Below, in pieces: positions 50,640-59,276 of a stretch of 64,000 nt of DNA. Under the pieces are notes generated by a model that saw only the letters and a list, made by a program, of their open reading frames with translations, had not been told where the DNA came from and did not search any database. The stretch's first letter is position 1. Each line of letters begins with the position of its first letter. The translations under genes were made by a program, and so were the position numbers. The DNA is from Bdellovibrio sp. KM01 (GTDB lineage Bacteria > Bdellovibrionota > Bdellovibrionia > Bdellovibrionales > Bdellovibrionaceae), in NCBI RefSeq assembly GCF_013752535.1, contig NZ_CP058348.1, positions 2,170,001 through 2,234,000 of the forward strand. Reading direction: 5' to 3'.

Positions 50640-50763
50640 GCCCCGAGTGAGAGGTACTTGCAAATATCGACACGCCATCCGGGCTCACCGTCGCCGCCTT
50701 TGGCGGTTCGCGCATCCATGCGCCGACGGAGGTCGACTTTTGCAAGTACCTCTCCCTCGGGGC
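50640..50763. repeat. 124-bp intergenic palindrome with 31-bp arms
   Basis: Bases 50641-50671 and 50732-50762 are complementary at 28 of 31 positions, plus one further G-C pair outside; the shared core is GAGAGGTACTTGCAAA. Inside are CCGCC-TTT-GGCGG and GCGCAT-CC-ATGCGC hairpins followed by CGACGGAGG. Located between the small RNA and the DUF1634 gene; no gene in it. Confidence 0.82.
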
Positions 50764-50822
50764 TTCGTAGTGGGGTTCGAAACTGGCGTGCCGAAGGTTC
50801 AGCGTAGATTTTTGGTTTTAGT

Positions 50823-51209
50823 TTATAGGTCTATGCCTAAAAAGAATGAAGCTACCAAGCAGGTGAATACGGCGAAGGCCATTATGGCTAAGACTCTATC
50901 TTTTTGTTTTACGAAAAGGATGCCGGTTAGAAATACTCGGGTGATTGGCAGAAGTACCAGAACTACCAGGCCTGAGATTGAAACTATTAAAGGGCGGTCA
51001 TGCATTACCACAGCCCAGTGGATGGTTTCCACAAGGGATCTGGATTCGTAATTTTGGAAATCACTAAGGGTGTCGCCAGAGTTATAGAGTTGCCATAGCC
51101 AGCCGATTAATAACAGCATGCCGGCGATGTAGACACCACTTCTTAGCATTTTGCTAATTTTAAGCTCTAGATCGTGGAGGGCTTGATCTTGTTTTGGTTC
51201 TGCGCCCAT
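50823..51209 (-). CDS. DUF1634 membrane protein
   Basis: A 128-residue inner-membrane protein with three predicted helices (GVYIAGMLLLIGWLWQLY, LIVSISGLVVLVLLPITRVFL, VLAIMAFAVFTCLVASFFL). DUF1634 genes usually sit beside a TauE/SafE permease, as here: its ATG overlaps the TauE stop (TAATG). It is probably an accessory subunit of that exporter. Function otherwise unknown. Confidence 0.85.
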   Translation of the reverse strand: MGAEPKQDQALHDLELKISKMLRSGVYIAGMLLLIGWLWQLYNSGDTLSDFQNYESRSLVETIHWAVVMHDRPLIVSISGLVVLVLLPITRVFLTGILFVKQKDRVLAIMAFAVFTCLVASFFLGIDL

Positions 51210-52021
51210 TACTTGAGCCCTTTCATAATCATTTGTACCGAGACGATCGAGAGAACTACGACGAAGATCTTCCGAATGATTCCTGCTGGCATTTTTACCA
51301 TGGCTTTAGCGCCGGCCATCGAACCGATAATGATACCAACAGCTACAGGTGCGGCGATTTCAGGTCGCACATCACCTTTTAATAGATAAGCTCCCGCACT
51401 TGCTGAAGCGGTTACGCCGATCATGAAATTTGAAGTCGCTGAAGAAACTTTGATGGGCAGTTTCATAGCGCCGTCCATTGCTAAGACTTTGAAAATGCCG
51501 CTACCAATACCAAGCAATGCTGACAGTATTCCTGCGCCGAACATGGCAAACAAACCCAGAGGCACGTGTTCAACTTTGTAGGCCTTCCACTCGCCGCCCT
51601 CGGGGAAGCCCCCGTCGAGTCTCAATTTTTCTGCCCACGGATGGTTGTGGGCTGAATAGTGTTCGTGACGTTTTCTTAGCATCATAAGTGCTGAGAAAAA
51701 TAAAAACGTACCGAAAAGTAAGAATAGAAACTGTGCCTTGATGTAGGTTGCCAGCAAGAAGCCCACAATGGCGCCACTGACGGTGCCGATTTCTAAAAAC
51801 ACGGCCAATCGTAAATTCGTCAGAGAGTCTTTAAGGTAACTGGCGGCAGCACCAGAAGAAGTTGCCACGATCGAGATCAGACTTGCAGCGATCGCGTAGC
51901 GAATATCGATGTGATAGACCAGAGTGAGAACAGGTACGATGATGATACCTCCCCCCAGGCCAAGGAGAGCTCCTAAGAAGCCCGCCCCGATTGCTGTGAT
52001 TAGAAGAAGTATCTCGTACAT
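51209..52021 (-). CDS. TauE/SafE-family sulfite/sulfonate-type permease
   Basis: A 270-residue inner-membrane protein of about eight helices. Two repeats with GLGGGIIIVPVLTLVYHIDIRYAIAASLISIVATSSGAAASYL and GIGSGIFKVLAMDGAMKLPIKVSSATSNFMIGVTASASAGAYLLKGDVRPEIAAPVAVGIIIGSMAGAKAM are typical. The family exports sulfite, sulfoacetate or similar anions; the ligand is not defined here. It overlaps DUF1634 downstream. Confidence 0.92.
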   Translation of the reverse strand: MYEILLLITAIGAGFLGALLGLGGGIIIVPVLTLVYHIDIRYAIAASLISIVATSSGAAASYLKDSLTNLRLAVFLEIGTVSGAIVGFLLATYIKAQFLFLLFGTFLFFSALMMLRKRHEHYSAHNHPWAEKLRLDGGFPEGGEWKAYKVEHVPLGLFAMFGAGILSALLGIGSGIFKVLAMDGAMKLPIKVSSATSNFMIGVTASASAGAYLLKGDVRPEIAAPVAVGIIIGSMAGAKAMVKMPAGIIRKIFVVVLSIVSVQMIMKGLK

Positions 52022-52036
52022 AAAAAACCTAGAACC

Positions 52037-52429
52037 TTATTTTTTCGGACATTCGTATAATTTAACCAAGCGGGCACCAAAATAGGTTCCGCGTTTTTTC
52101 AACTCCCAAGGCGGGTATGGCAAATACACTGCCTCTGCGCATTGTCCTTTTTGCACAATCGCCCATTGACGGTCTTCCGAGGTGGCAGCAAACAATTCAT
52201 TGGTTGTGTCATCTTTAATACTGATGGCAAAGGAAAAGACTTTTTCATTCAGCTCGCCACCAGCACGGGCAATCAAAGCCACCGGAAGCTCAACGCGTTC
52301 AACGTTGACGACTTCTCCGACGACAGTTTTCGAAAAGATCACGCTGTAGTTCGCCAGGACCCCCCAAACGATCGCGACCAAAAGAACAAAGCCCAAAATT
52401 GATTTCAGAATTTTACTTAGTGTTGCCAT
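52037..52429 (-). CDS. Single-pass membrane hypothetical protein
   Basis: A 130-residue protein with an N-terminal helix (LKSILGFVLLVAIVWGVLA, residues about 9-28) and a C-terminal periplasmic domain with two Cys (KGQCAEAVYLPY and YECPKK) that could pair. No family recognised. It is in the same direction as TauE/DUF1634, 15 bases upstream, so it may be first gene in that operon. Divergent from an MFS transporter. Confidence 0.72.
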   Translation of the reverse strand: MATLSKILKSILGFVLLVAIVWGVLANYSVIFSKTVVGEVVNVERVELPVALIARAGGELNEKVFSFAISIKDDTTNELFAATSEDRQWAIVQKGQCAEAVYLPYPPWELKKRGTYFGARLVKLYECPKK

Positions 52430-52481
52430 AGAGTTGGATTATCGGTTATTTTCCTATAACGTCAACCAAAAGGACCCCGCA

Positions 52482-53720
52482 GTGTTTTCCAAAAAAGAAA
52501 AAATCCTTCTCGGCATCTTAGCTTCCGTGCAATTCAGCTCCATCGTGGATTTCATGATCATGATGCCTTTGGGACCACAATTGATGCGTCTTTTTGGAAT
52601 CACTCCCCACCAGTTCGGACTCCTTGTGTCATCGTACAGTTTCTGTGCGGGGCTAAGTGGTTTCACTGCTTCATTCTTCATGGATAAGTTCGATCGCAAA
52701 AATCTTTTGCTGTTTTTCTTTGTCGGATTCTCGGTCGGCACAGTGGCGTGTGCGCTTTCTCCGACCTATGAACTTTTGCTTTTAGCCCGCGGACTAACAG
52801 GAGTCTTCGGCGGAGTTCTGAGTTCTCTGGTTCTTTCCATCGTCAGCGATGCCATTTCTTACGAGCGTCGTGGCTCCGCGATGGGGGTTATCATGACATC
52901 TTTTTCTGTGGCTTCCATTTTTGGCGTGCCATTTAGCTTATTCCTGGCAAATCAATTCTCGTGGCATGCACCCTTTTTCTTCTTAGGGATCGCTTCTTTG
53001 TTTTTATGTGTGGTTGCATACTTTGGCGTGCCATCAGTGAACAGTCACTTGGAACACCCTCGTGAAAAAGAAGCCGTTTATCAGGGTTTGGTGCGTATCT
53101 TTAAGAATCGCAATCAAATTCGCGCCTTGATCTTTATGGCTGCCGTTATCTTTGGTCACTTTGCAATCGTTCCCTATCTTTCACCCTCGATGGTGTCCAA
53201 TGCCGGACTAACTGAGGCACAACTTCCCTTGATCTATATGATCGGCGGCTTGTTCACGATCTTCACCTCCCCTGCGATTGGTCGTATGTCGGATCGCTTT
53301 GGTAAGCACAAAGTTTTCTTGTATGGTGCGGGCCTTTGCACTCTGCCGATCTTTGCCATCACAAACCTGGGACCAAATCCTGCGTGGATTGTGCTGGCGA
53401 TCACGTCGGTATTCTTTGTGGTTTCTGGTGGTCGTATGATTCCTGCCACAGCACTCGTTTCTGGAACTACCTCTGCGCAAAATCGTGGAAGCTTTATGAG
53501 TATAGTCAGTTGCGTGCAACAGCTGTCTTCGGCGGCGGCAAGCTACCTGGCGGGAATAATCATCGTGAAAAGCAATGCGGGTCGTTTGGAAAACTATGAA
53601 ATCGTAGGTTACATGTCGATTGCAGTGACTTTGCTTGCGATCTATTTATCAAGAAGAATTCAAGCCACTGAAGGCCCCACTAAGACGCCTCAGGAGCCTA
53701 TCGTTGCGGAAGCTCACTAG
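52482..53720 (+). CDS. MFS transporter, sugar/drug efflux type
   Basis: A 412-residue inner-membrane transporter of about twelve helices. Motifs: SIVDFMIMMPLGPQLMRLFGITPHQFGLLVSSYSFCAGLSGFTASFFMDKFDRKNLLLFF (motif A-type DKFDRK) and GRMSDRFGKHKVF in the second half. It resembles the AraJ/arabinose-efflux-like drug exporter group. GTG at 52482 with AGGA is favoured; a TTG at 52434 is also open. The stop overlaps the convergent ArfB stop by a few bases. Confidence 0.88.
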   Translation: MFSKKEKILLGILASVQFSSIVDFMIMMPLGPQLMRLFGITPHQFGLLVSSYSFCAGLSGFTASFFMDKFDRKNLLLFFFVGFSVGTVACALSPTYELLLLARGLTGVFGGVLSSLVLSIVSDAISYERRGSAMGVIMTSFSVASIFGVPFSLFLANQFSWHAPFFFLGIASLFLCVVAYFGVPSVNSHLEHPREKEAVYQGLVRIFKNRNQIRALIFMAAVIFGHFAIVPYLSPSMVSNAGLTEAQLPLIYMIGGLFTIFTSPAIGRMSDRFGKHKVFLYGAGLCTLPIFAITNLGPNPAWIVLAITSVFFVVSGGRMIPATALVSGTTSAQNRGSFMSIVSCVQQLSSAAASYLAGIIIVKSNAGRLENYEIVGYMSIAVTLLAIYLSRRIQATEGPTKTPQEPIVAEAH

Positions 53721-54121
53721 TAGAGCTTCTTACGACCTGCTTTAACTTCGGAATGACGTTTTTTCGAATCCAGACGTTTACGCACAGAACTGCGTGTGGG
53801 TTTTGTCGCCACTCGCTTCTTAGGAACAAATAAAGCTTTTTGCAACAAAGACTGCAGTCTTTTTAAGCAGGCCGAGCGATTTTGGTCTTGGTCACGGAAT
53901 TCTTCACTGCGAATTAATATATCACCATCAACTGTCAGCTGCGACGCCAGTTTTTCCAGCAAACGTCCTTTGATATTTTCAGGCAGAGCTTGAGAGTCGC
54001 GTAAATTCCAACGCAAAATCGCTGCCGAATTGGTGCGATTCACGTTTTGCCCACCCGGCCCGCGCGAGCGCGCATAGGTGAAATCAAATTCATGATAAAA
54101 TTGCGACACATCAATCAACAT
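53717..54121 (-). CDS. arfB: Alternative ribosome-rescue factor ArfB
   Basis: A 134-residue peptidyl-tRNA hydrolase that frees stalled ribosomes. The GGQ motif is at residues 23-25 (RSRGPGGQNVNRTNSAAILRWNL), and the C-terminal tail is long and basic (RVATKPTRSSVRKRLDSKKRHSEVKAGRKKLY) to enter the empty mRNA channel. This combination and length separate it from RF1/RF2. The start overlaps the OsmC stop (TAATG), so the two are translated together. Confidence 0.94.
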   Translation of the reverse strand: MLIDVSQFYHEFDFTYARSRGPGGQNVNRTNSAAILRWNLRDSQALPENIKGRLLEKLASQLTVDGDILIRSEEFRDQDQNRSACLKRLQSLLQKALFVPKKRVATKPTRSSVRKRLDSKKRHSEVKAGRKKLY

Positions 54122-54597
54122 TACGTATGTGATTCCTTTTCATGTGGCGTGAAGTCTGCTTTGCCTTCATGGATTTTAGTTTCGTTTAAGAACACTTCAA
54201 ATTCCACAGGAGATGTTGGACAAACCATTGCCGTTACACCACAGTACTTCGTCATCGACAGCACCACCGCTTTGGTTGCCTGTTCTGGCTTGATATTGCT
54301 GCCTTTGATTTGGTACTGAACGCGAACTAATTTGAAAATCGCAGGGTGGCCCTCCGTGGTTTCGGTTTGCGCATCAACATCGCAAGACTGAAGATCCAGT
54401 CGCATTTTTTGCAATATTGAAACCACGTCCATTCCCGAACAGGCACAGATACTTGCGAGCAATACTTCCTTTGGAGATGGACCTTGATCGCTTCCATCAG
54501 CAGGCTTTCCGTCCATAACGAACTTCATGCCACGTGACTCGGCCGCAAAACCCAATCCCTTACCAGTCCACTGCGTCTTTGTTTCCATCTGAGCCAT
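54121..54597 (-). CDS. OsmC-family peroxide-detoxifying protein
   Basis: A 158-residue cytoplasmic protein. OsmC/Ohr family shown by LLASICACSGMDVVSILQKMRLDL (first conserved Cys in the helix) and SMTKYCGVTAMVCPTSPVEFEV (second Cys). The Cys pair reduces organic hydroperoxides in the family. The N-terminal part GLGFAAESRGMKFVMDG is also typical. Upstream of and overlapping arfB. It is more like general OsmC than Ohr. Confidence 0.9.
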   Translation of the reverse strand: MAQMETKTQWTGKGLGFAAESRGMKFVMDGKPADGSDQGPSPKEVLLASICACSGMDVVSILQKMRLDLQSCDVDAQTETTEGHPAIFKLVRVQYQIKGSNIKPEQATKAVVLSMTKYCGVTAMVCPTSPVEFEVFLNETKIHEGKADFTPHEKESHT

Positions 54598-54705
54598 ATT
54601 TGCCTCCCTGCGCGTCAGTCTAGACTGAATAACACACGAAGTAAACCCTCTGAAAATTTGCGTTATTCACTTATGGGAAGTAAACTTGAAGGGTTAGGAG
54701 TATTT

Positions 54706-56289
54706 ATGACTGCATTGATTGCTACAGCCCTCGTTGGAATTATCGCCGGTGGGATTTTGGGTTGGGCCTTGCACAAGTTGAATGTGAAACGCACACTTCG
54801 TCTGGCGCGTGAAGACGCCCAGGAAATTGTCGATGAAGCGAAGGAAGCAATCGAGCTCAAAGAGCTTGAGCAAAAAGAGCGCATTCAAGAAATCGAAATG
54901 GAAATGTGGACCAAAGTTGAACCTGACATGCTGAAGTCAGAAGGTCGCATTGAAGATTTGCAAGAGGTCGCAAACGAAAAGAAAGCCAAAGCGGATTCCA
55001 TCGTTCAAGAAGAGAAAAAGAAACTTCAGGAACGCGAAGCCGACATAAAAGCCCAGGAACAGGTTTTACGTGGCCAGGAAGCCGAACTTACGAAAATCAA
55101 GGATGTCCAAAAAGCCTTGAATAGTGAATTCGTACAAAAGCTGACGGCAAAATTGGGAACTTCCGCGGAAGATTTCAAAACGGAACTAAAAGCTAAAATG
55201 GAAGACGAAGCTGTTCGTCGTGCTGCGCGCTTGGCGCAAGAACACGAAGAAGATGCGAAAGAACACGCGGAAACTCGTGCCAAACGCATCTTGGCTTTGG
55301 TGATCGACCGTTTTGCAAGACCGTACTGTGCTGAGCGCGGCATCGGTGCTGTGAACTTCCCGGATGCTCATGTGCGCAAATTATTTGTGGATCCTGCCGG
55401 AGCCAACATCAAAGCAGTTCAAGAGAGCTGCGGTTGCGACATCATCGTGGAGCAAGACATGGAAATGGTCGGCGTCGCCGGCTTTGACCCTGTACGCCGC
55501 GAACTGACTCGCAGAACTTTGGAAAGAATCTTTAAGGAAAAGAAAAGCATCACTCCTGAGTTCATCAAAAAAATTGCTGAGAATCAGAAAAAAGAACTTT
55601 TCAAAAACATCAAACACGATGGCGATGCCATGGCGAAAGAGCTTAAGCTTGAGGGCCTCAATGCGGAAATTCGTCAGATGATGGGTTCTTTACGCTATCG
55701 CTACTCTTTCACGCAAAACCAATACTTCCACTGCGGCGAAGTGGGTTGGCTTGCGGGATTGATGGCTGCAGAACTGGGGCTTGATATCAAGAAAGCTCGT
55801 CGTGTAGGCATGCTACATGACATCGGTAAATCCATGGACCATGTGATGGAAGGTGGACATGCCGTGATTGGTGCCGACTTTATCGCTGCCCGTGGTGAAG
55901 CGCCTGACGTCGTTCACGCAGTTAAAGCCCATCACTTTGATGAACAACCTTCAACAGATCACGCCTTTCTGGTTATCGCAGCCGATGCGGTTTCTGGAGC
56001 GCGTCCTGGTGCTCGTCGTTCAACGATTGAGTCTTACAATCAAAAAGTTTCTGAGCTTCAAGACATTGCTCGCAGCTTTCCTGGTGTCACTGACTGTTTC
56101 GTGTTGAGTGGTGGCCGTGAATGCCGCGTGCTTGTGAACGGTAAAAAAATCGACGATCTGCACGCATTAGATCTGTCCAAAAAAATTGCAGCTAAGATCG
56201 AAGAAGAGTGCAATTACCCTGGGCAAATCAAAGTCGTTGTGGTCCGCGAAACTGTGGTCAGTGAGCAAACGCGCAAAGAACTTGCGTAA
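54706..56289 (+). CDS. rny: Ribonuclease Y
   Basis: A 527-residue membrane-anchored endoribonuclease that starts mRNA decay in many bacteria. Order: N-terminal helix (TALIATALVGIIAGGILGWALHKL), a long coiled coil (about 30-200), a KH domain (NFPDAHVRKLFVDPAGANIKAVQESCG...VAGFDPVRRELTRR), then the HD domain with QNQYFHCGEVGWLAGLMAAELGLD, MLHDIGKSMDH and KAHH, and the family ADAVSGARPGARRSTIESY. The KH GxxG loop is altered to DPAGAN. ATG at 54706 has AGGAG seven bases upstream; earlier ATGs are weaker. Confidence 0.94.
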   Translation: MTALIATALVGIIAGGILGWALHKLNVKRTLRLAREDAQEIVDEAKEAIELKELEQKERIQEIEMEMWTKVEPDMLKSEGRIEDLQEVANEKKAKADSIVQEEKKKLQEREADIKAQEQVLRGQEAELTKIKDVQKALNSEFVQKLTAKLGTSAEDFKTELKAKMEDEAVRRAARLAQEHEEDAKEHAETRAKRILALVIDRFARPYCAERGIGAVNFPDAHVRKLFVDPAGANIKAVQESCGCDIIVEQDMEMVGVAGFDPVRRELTRRTLERIFKEKKSITPEFIKKIAENQKKELFKNIKHDGDAMAKELKLEGLNAEIRQMMGSLRYRYSFTQNQYFHCGEVGWLAGLMAAELGLDIKKARRVGMLHDIGKSMDHVMEGGHAVIGADFIAARGEAPDVVHAVKAHHFDEQPSTDHAFLVIAADAVSGARPGARRSTIESYNQKVSELQDIARSFPGVTDCFVLSGGRECRVLVNGKKIDDLHALDLSKKIAAKIEEECNYPGQIKVVVVRETVVSEQTRKELA

Positions 56290-56459
56290 TTACTCAGCAT
56301 TAAATTCACATATAATTAGCCTTTAGACTGTCGAAACACGAGTGCTTTCTGTGTTTCGACAGACCTTTTATTAAGATCCCGTCAGACAATCTCTTTTAGA
56401 AGATTCTCCGTTTTACATCGGTTCAAATAATCGAAGTAAGACAATTACAGGAGAGTTTT

Positions 56460-56897
56460 ATGGTGCTAGATACCAGTTCATCGACATCACTAGAAAAGCA
56501 ACGCATCCCTCGAGTTCTTGTCATCGACGACAGCTTGGACTCCGTAAAGTTGATGTCGCACATTTTAGATCACTATAAATGCGACGTTACGATGGCATTC
56601 GACGGTCAGGACGCCATTCCTCTTCTTGCTAGCAAACCCTATGACCTCGTGGTTCTAGATTGGCAAATGCCACAGATGGGTGGCCGCGATACACTTTTGT
56701 TAATGGATCGACTACTAACTGAGAAAAAGGTTAACAAGATCAAAAAAACCATTCCCGTTGTGATTTATACAGGCCACAGCGAGGAGGAATTAGATCTCCC
56801 TTTGGTGAGGAATTTCTCCTATTTGGGCTTCATCAACAAACGGCAGGCATTTAGCTCCATGATGCGCTCGTTTAACTTTATCCTCAAAAGTATCTAG
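56460..56897 (+). CDS. Single-domain response regulator
   Basis: A 145-residue CheY-like receiver protein without an output domain. Acidic pair D23/D24 (VLVIDDSLDS), phosphoacceptor D67 (LVVLDWQMPQMGG), T104 (VIYTGHSEEE) and K127 (FINKRQAF) are all in place. The partner kinase is not nearby. Such proteins relay signals to motility or other kinases. GGAGAG precedes ATG by six bases, with a gap of 170 bases to the RNase Y gene. Confidence 0.9.
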   Translation: MVLDTSSSTSLEKQRIPRVLVIDDSLDSVKLMSHILDHYKCDVTMAFDGQDAIPLLASKPYDLVVLDWQMPQMGGRDTLLLMDRLLTEKKVNKIKKTIPVVIYTGHSEEELDLPLVRNFSYLGFINKRQAFSSMMRSFNFILKSI

Positions 56898-56920
56898 CTA
56901 ACACAATCTTGTTACAGGGT

Positions 56921-56954
56921 GCCCGAATTCATCTTTGATTCGGGCCTTTTTTTT
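56921..56954 (+). terminator. Terminator of the response regulator gene
   Basis: GCCCGAAT (56921-56928) / ATTCGGGC (56938-56945) with a nine-base loop, then eight T's. Confidence 0.93.
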
Positions 56955-57040
56955 GTTAATGTGAGCACCTATGAATCCTGACCCCTTACCCAAATCTCCA
57001 GTAGCTTCCCCTTTTACAACAAATAAACCAGGCGCAGTCC

Positions 57041-58069
57041 ATGACTGAGTTTTTAGTCGTCATTCTCTGCCTCTTTATCAATATGCTTCTGTCCGGCGCT
57101 GAAATGGCCTTTGTGACGGTTCGCAAAGTCCAATTGCAAAAACTTGCCAATGATTCTCGCGCACGCTTGTTATTAAAACTAAAGGCAAGCCCCGAGCGCA
57201 CACTTTCTGTGATCCAAATCGGTATCACGGTTGTGGGTGCGATCGCTGCTGCAGTCGGTGGTGCTGGCGCCGAGGAAGCGCTGTCTCCCCTTTATATTGA
57301 GAAGTTTAAGGTTTCTCCAAGCACCGCTGATGCTTTGTCGATTGTGACCGTGGTATTGCCACTTTCCTATTTAAGCGTTGTGGTGGGTGAACTTGTTCCC
57401 AAGACTTTGGCTTTGCGTAAGTCACTGACGATTTCATTAGTGTGTGCGCGGGCTCTTTATTACGGTGAAAAAGTCCTTTCTCCATTTGTCTTCATTTTGG
57501 AGAAATCGACTCACTGGATTTTAAAGCTTTTCTCTTTTGGTCAGGTCCACGATGCCACTCATGGTGAGCACGATTTTGAGATCGAAGATCTGCCTCATCA
57601 AACCAAACAATACGTCATGAATCTGGTCAGCGCGGATAAGCTCCTGGCCCGCGATATTATGGTGCCTTGGCAGGAAGTTGTCTATGTTCGCAAAGACGAT
57701 GCCATCGAAGACGTGGAAACGATCATCGTGAATTCCGGTCATACGCGCATCCCAGTTATGCACGACAATGAAATCATCGGCCTGATTAACTCCAAAGAGT
57801 TCTTTACGGCTCGTAAATATAAGAATTTGGATTGGCAGACGTTGATTCGTCCGGTTCTTAAGTTTAAGGCTTTTGAGCCTGTGTTCCGTATTTTGCTACA
57901 AATGCAGCAGCAGAACTCGCACATGGCGATCATCTATGAACGTGCGAATCTAAATGGACTCGTTACGATGGAAAATATCTTTGAAGAAATCATTGGAGAT
58001 ATTTTTGATGAAGACGATGATGGCTTTGTGAAAAAGATTTTGGCAGCGAAGTCTCGCCGTCGTCCTTAA
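57041..58069 (+). CDS. CNNM/CBS-domain membrane protein lacking the CorC C-terminal domain
   Basis: A 342-residue inner-membrane protein. The DUF21/CNNM domain (about residues 1-180) has three or four helices: TEFLVVILCLFINMLLSGAEMAFVTVRKVQL, VIQIGITVVGAIAAAVGG, YLSVVVGELVPKTLALRK. The CBS pair (about 190-325) includes DIMVPWQEVVYVRKDDAIEDVETIIVNSGHTRIPVMHDNEIIGLINSKEFF and VTMENIFEEIIGDIFDE. The usual C-terminal HlyC/CorC domain (about 80 residues) is absent. Family members transport magnesium or related ions; short forms like this are less common. Function inferred. Confidence 0.88.
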   Translation: MTEFLVVILCLFINMLLSGAEMAFVTVRKVQLQKLANDSRARLLLKLKASPERTLSVIQIGITVVGAIAAAVGGAGAEEALSPLYIEKFKVSPSTADALSIVTVVLPLSYLSVVVGELVPKTLALRKSLTISLVCARALYYGEKVLSPFVFILEKSTHWILKLFSFGQVHDATHGEHDFEIEDLPHQTKQYVMNLVSADKLLARDIMVPWQEVVYVRKDDAIEDVETIIVNSGHTRIPVMHDNEIIGLINSKEFFTARKYKNLDWQTLIRPVLKFKAFEPVFRILLQMQQQNSHMAIIYERANLNGLVTMENIFEEIIGDIFDEDDDGFVKKILAAKSRRRP

Positions 58070-58088
58070 TTATTTCTGCAATGGTCTG

Positions 58089-58625
58089 CTAGAACTCCAA
58101 GTTATCGACTTGAAGAGGCAGACCATAAACTTGCTCCTCGCCAGCGCCGCCCTCAAGGGCATTCCCCACGACCTCAATTTTTCCATTCATGGTTCCTGCG
58201 ATATCCTCAGCAAACTCGATCCCACCGCATAGCATGGCGCAATCAGTGCCCACGTAAGTGTATTGATGACTTGCTGACTTTTTAATAGTCAGCCAATCAC
58301 CCATACCAAGAGCAAGCAACTCGTCACCGACAACACTGCACTTATACTCGCCGCCTTTTAGAATTTTGTCGCGAATGGAGACGCGGATTTCGCGAATGCG
58401 GAAATCTTTTTTGGGATTTGACCACAGGAAACTTAGATTTCCGAGGTTGATGTATTTGGATTTGATGTTGTCCTGCTCTTGGCCATCGTTCCAGGCTTTG
58501 CAACTTTTGGAGGTAGAGGGCACAGCCCAGATATTCTGATTCGCTGTTATTTGCAGTTCTGCCTGAGAGACTGATGCTGACAATAGCAGCCCCGCAAAGA
58601 TGGTCCCACCCTTTAATCCCAACAC
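58089..58625 (-). CDS. Secreted hypothetical protein
   Basis: A 178-residue exported protein: signal peptide MLGLKGGTIFAGLLLSASVSQAE. The mature part has four Cys (SKSCKAWND, EYKCSVVG, GTDCAMLCGG) that could form two disulfides. No family recognised. Minus strand, ends near the stop of the CNNM gene. Confidence 0.72.
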   Translation of the reverse strand: MLGLKGGTIFAGLLLSASVSQAELQITANQNIWAVPSTSKSCKAWNDGQEQDNIKSKYINLGNLSFLWSNPKKDFRIREIRVSIRDKILKGGEYKCSVVGDELLALGMGDWLTIKKSASHQYTYVGTDCAMLCGGIEFAEDIAGTMNGKIEVVGNALEGGAGEEQVYGLPLQVDNLEF

Positions 58626-58848
58626 AGTAACCTCCGATGAAGCTCCAGCTTAAAAGCACTCTCCTCGCGGAGCTATCCACCTTGGTAAAATACAAAAACG
58701 ACTGACTAGATTTTAGACAACTTAGCAAATTCCACAAGCGCTCCCTCTGCACCTTAGGAATGTTGCCCAATTAAACGAATAATCCACCAAATCAGGGCTG
58801 CCCGTGATATCTAGCTCTCACTCAAGAATCCCTTAGGAGACACTGAAT

Positions 58849-59157
58849 ATGAAATCCTTTGCAGCCATATTTTTACTTGTACCGACATTGGCCTTTGCTT
58901 CGAACGACAGAGATATAAAAATTTTCGAGGCTGTGTCTGATAAGCTCATGACTGAAGACGTCCAAACAGTGGTTGTTGAGGATGTAAATCCCCGGGGTTC
59001 TTGCCTGCCAGATGGCGCGTCCTTTATGGTTCAGATGCAAGTGCGCCAAATCGTGTGGGATGATATTCTTGAGAAGAACGTGAACCAATGGATCACTGTT
59101 AAATCTGTGAATGTTAACAGATATACAGGCGAAGTTATTCAAAACTGCAAACGCTAG
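58849..59157 (+). CDS. Small secreted protein, CLPDG family
   Basis: A 102-residue exported protein: signal MKSFAAIFLLVPTLAFAS. The mature part has CLPDGASFMVQMQVRQIVWD, a W-x-T-x-K motif (WITVKSVNV) and a late Cys (IQNCKR). The same order (CLPDGESYIVEIQV, W-T-x-E-K, V-C) is found in the 101-residue secreted protein at 60.4-60.7 kb on the other strand, so they are paralogues of an unknown family with one likely disulfide. TTAGGAGACACTGAAT precedes ATG. Confidence 0.78.
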   Translation: MKSFAAIFLLVPTLAFASNDRDIKIFEAVSDKLMTEDVQTVVVEDVNPRGSCLPDGASFMVQMQVRQIVWDDILEKNVNQWITVKSVNVNRYTGEVIQNCKR

Positions 59158-59276
59158 TCGGAATGGTGCCCTTTGGGCACCACATTTAGGTTTCCTCGCA
59201 AAAATATAACCCCACATTATTTTTAAATCAGTTACCTTCCCCTTCATTGCAAACCACTTTTTACAAGGAGTCTTCA

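Noticed and set aside
58342-58770. 142-codon minus-strand frame overlapping the secreted protein at 58.1 kb
   Set aside because: Out-of-frame shadow with low-quality composition; the other frame has a signal peptide.
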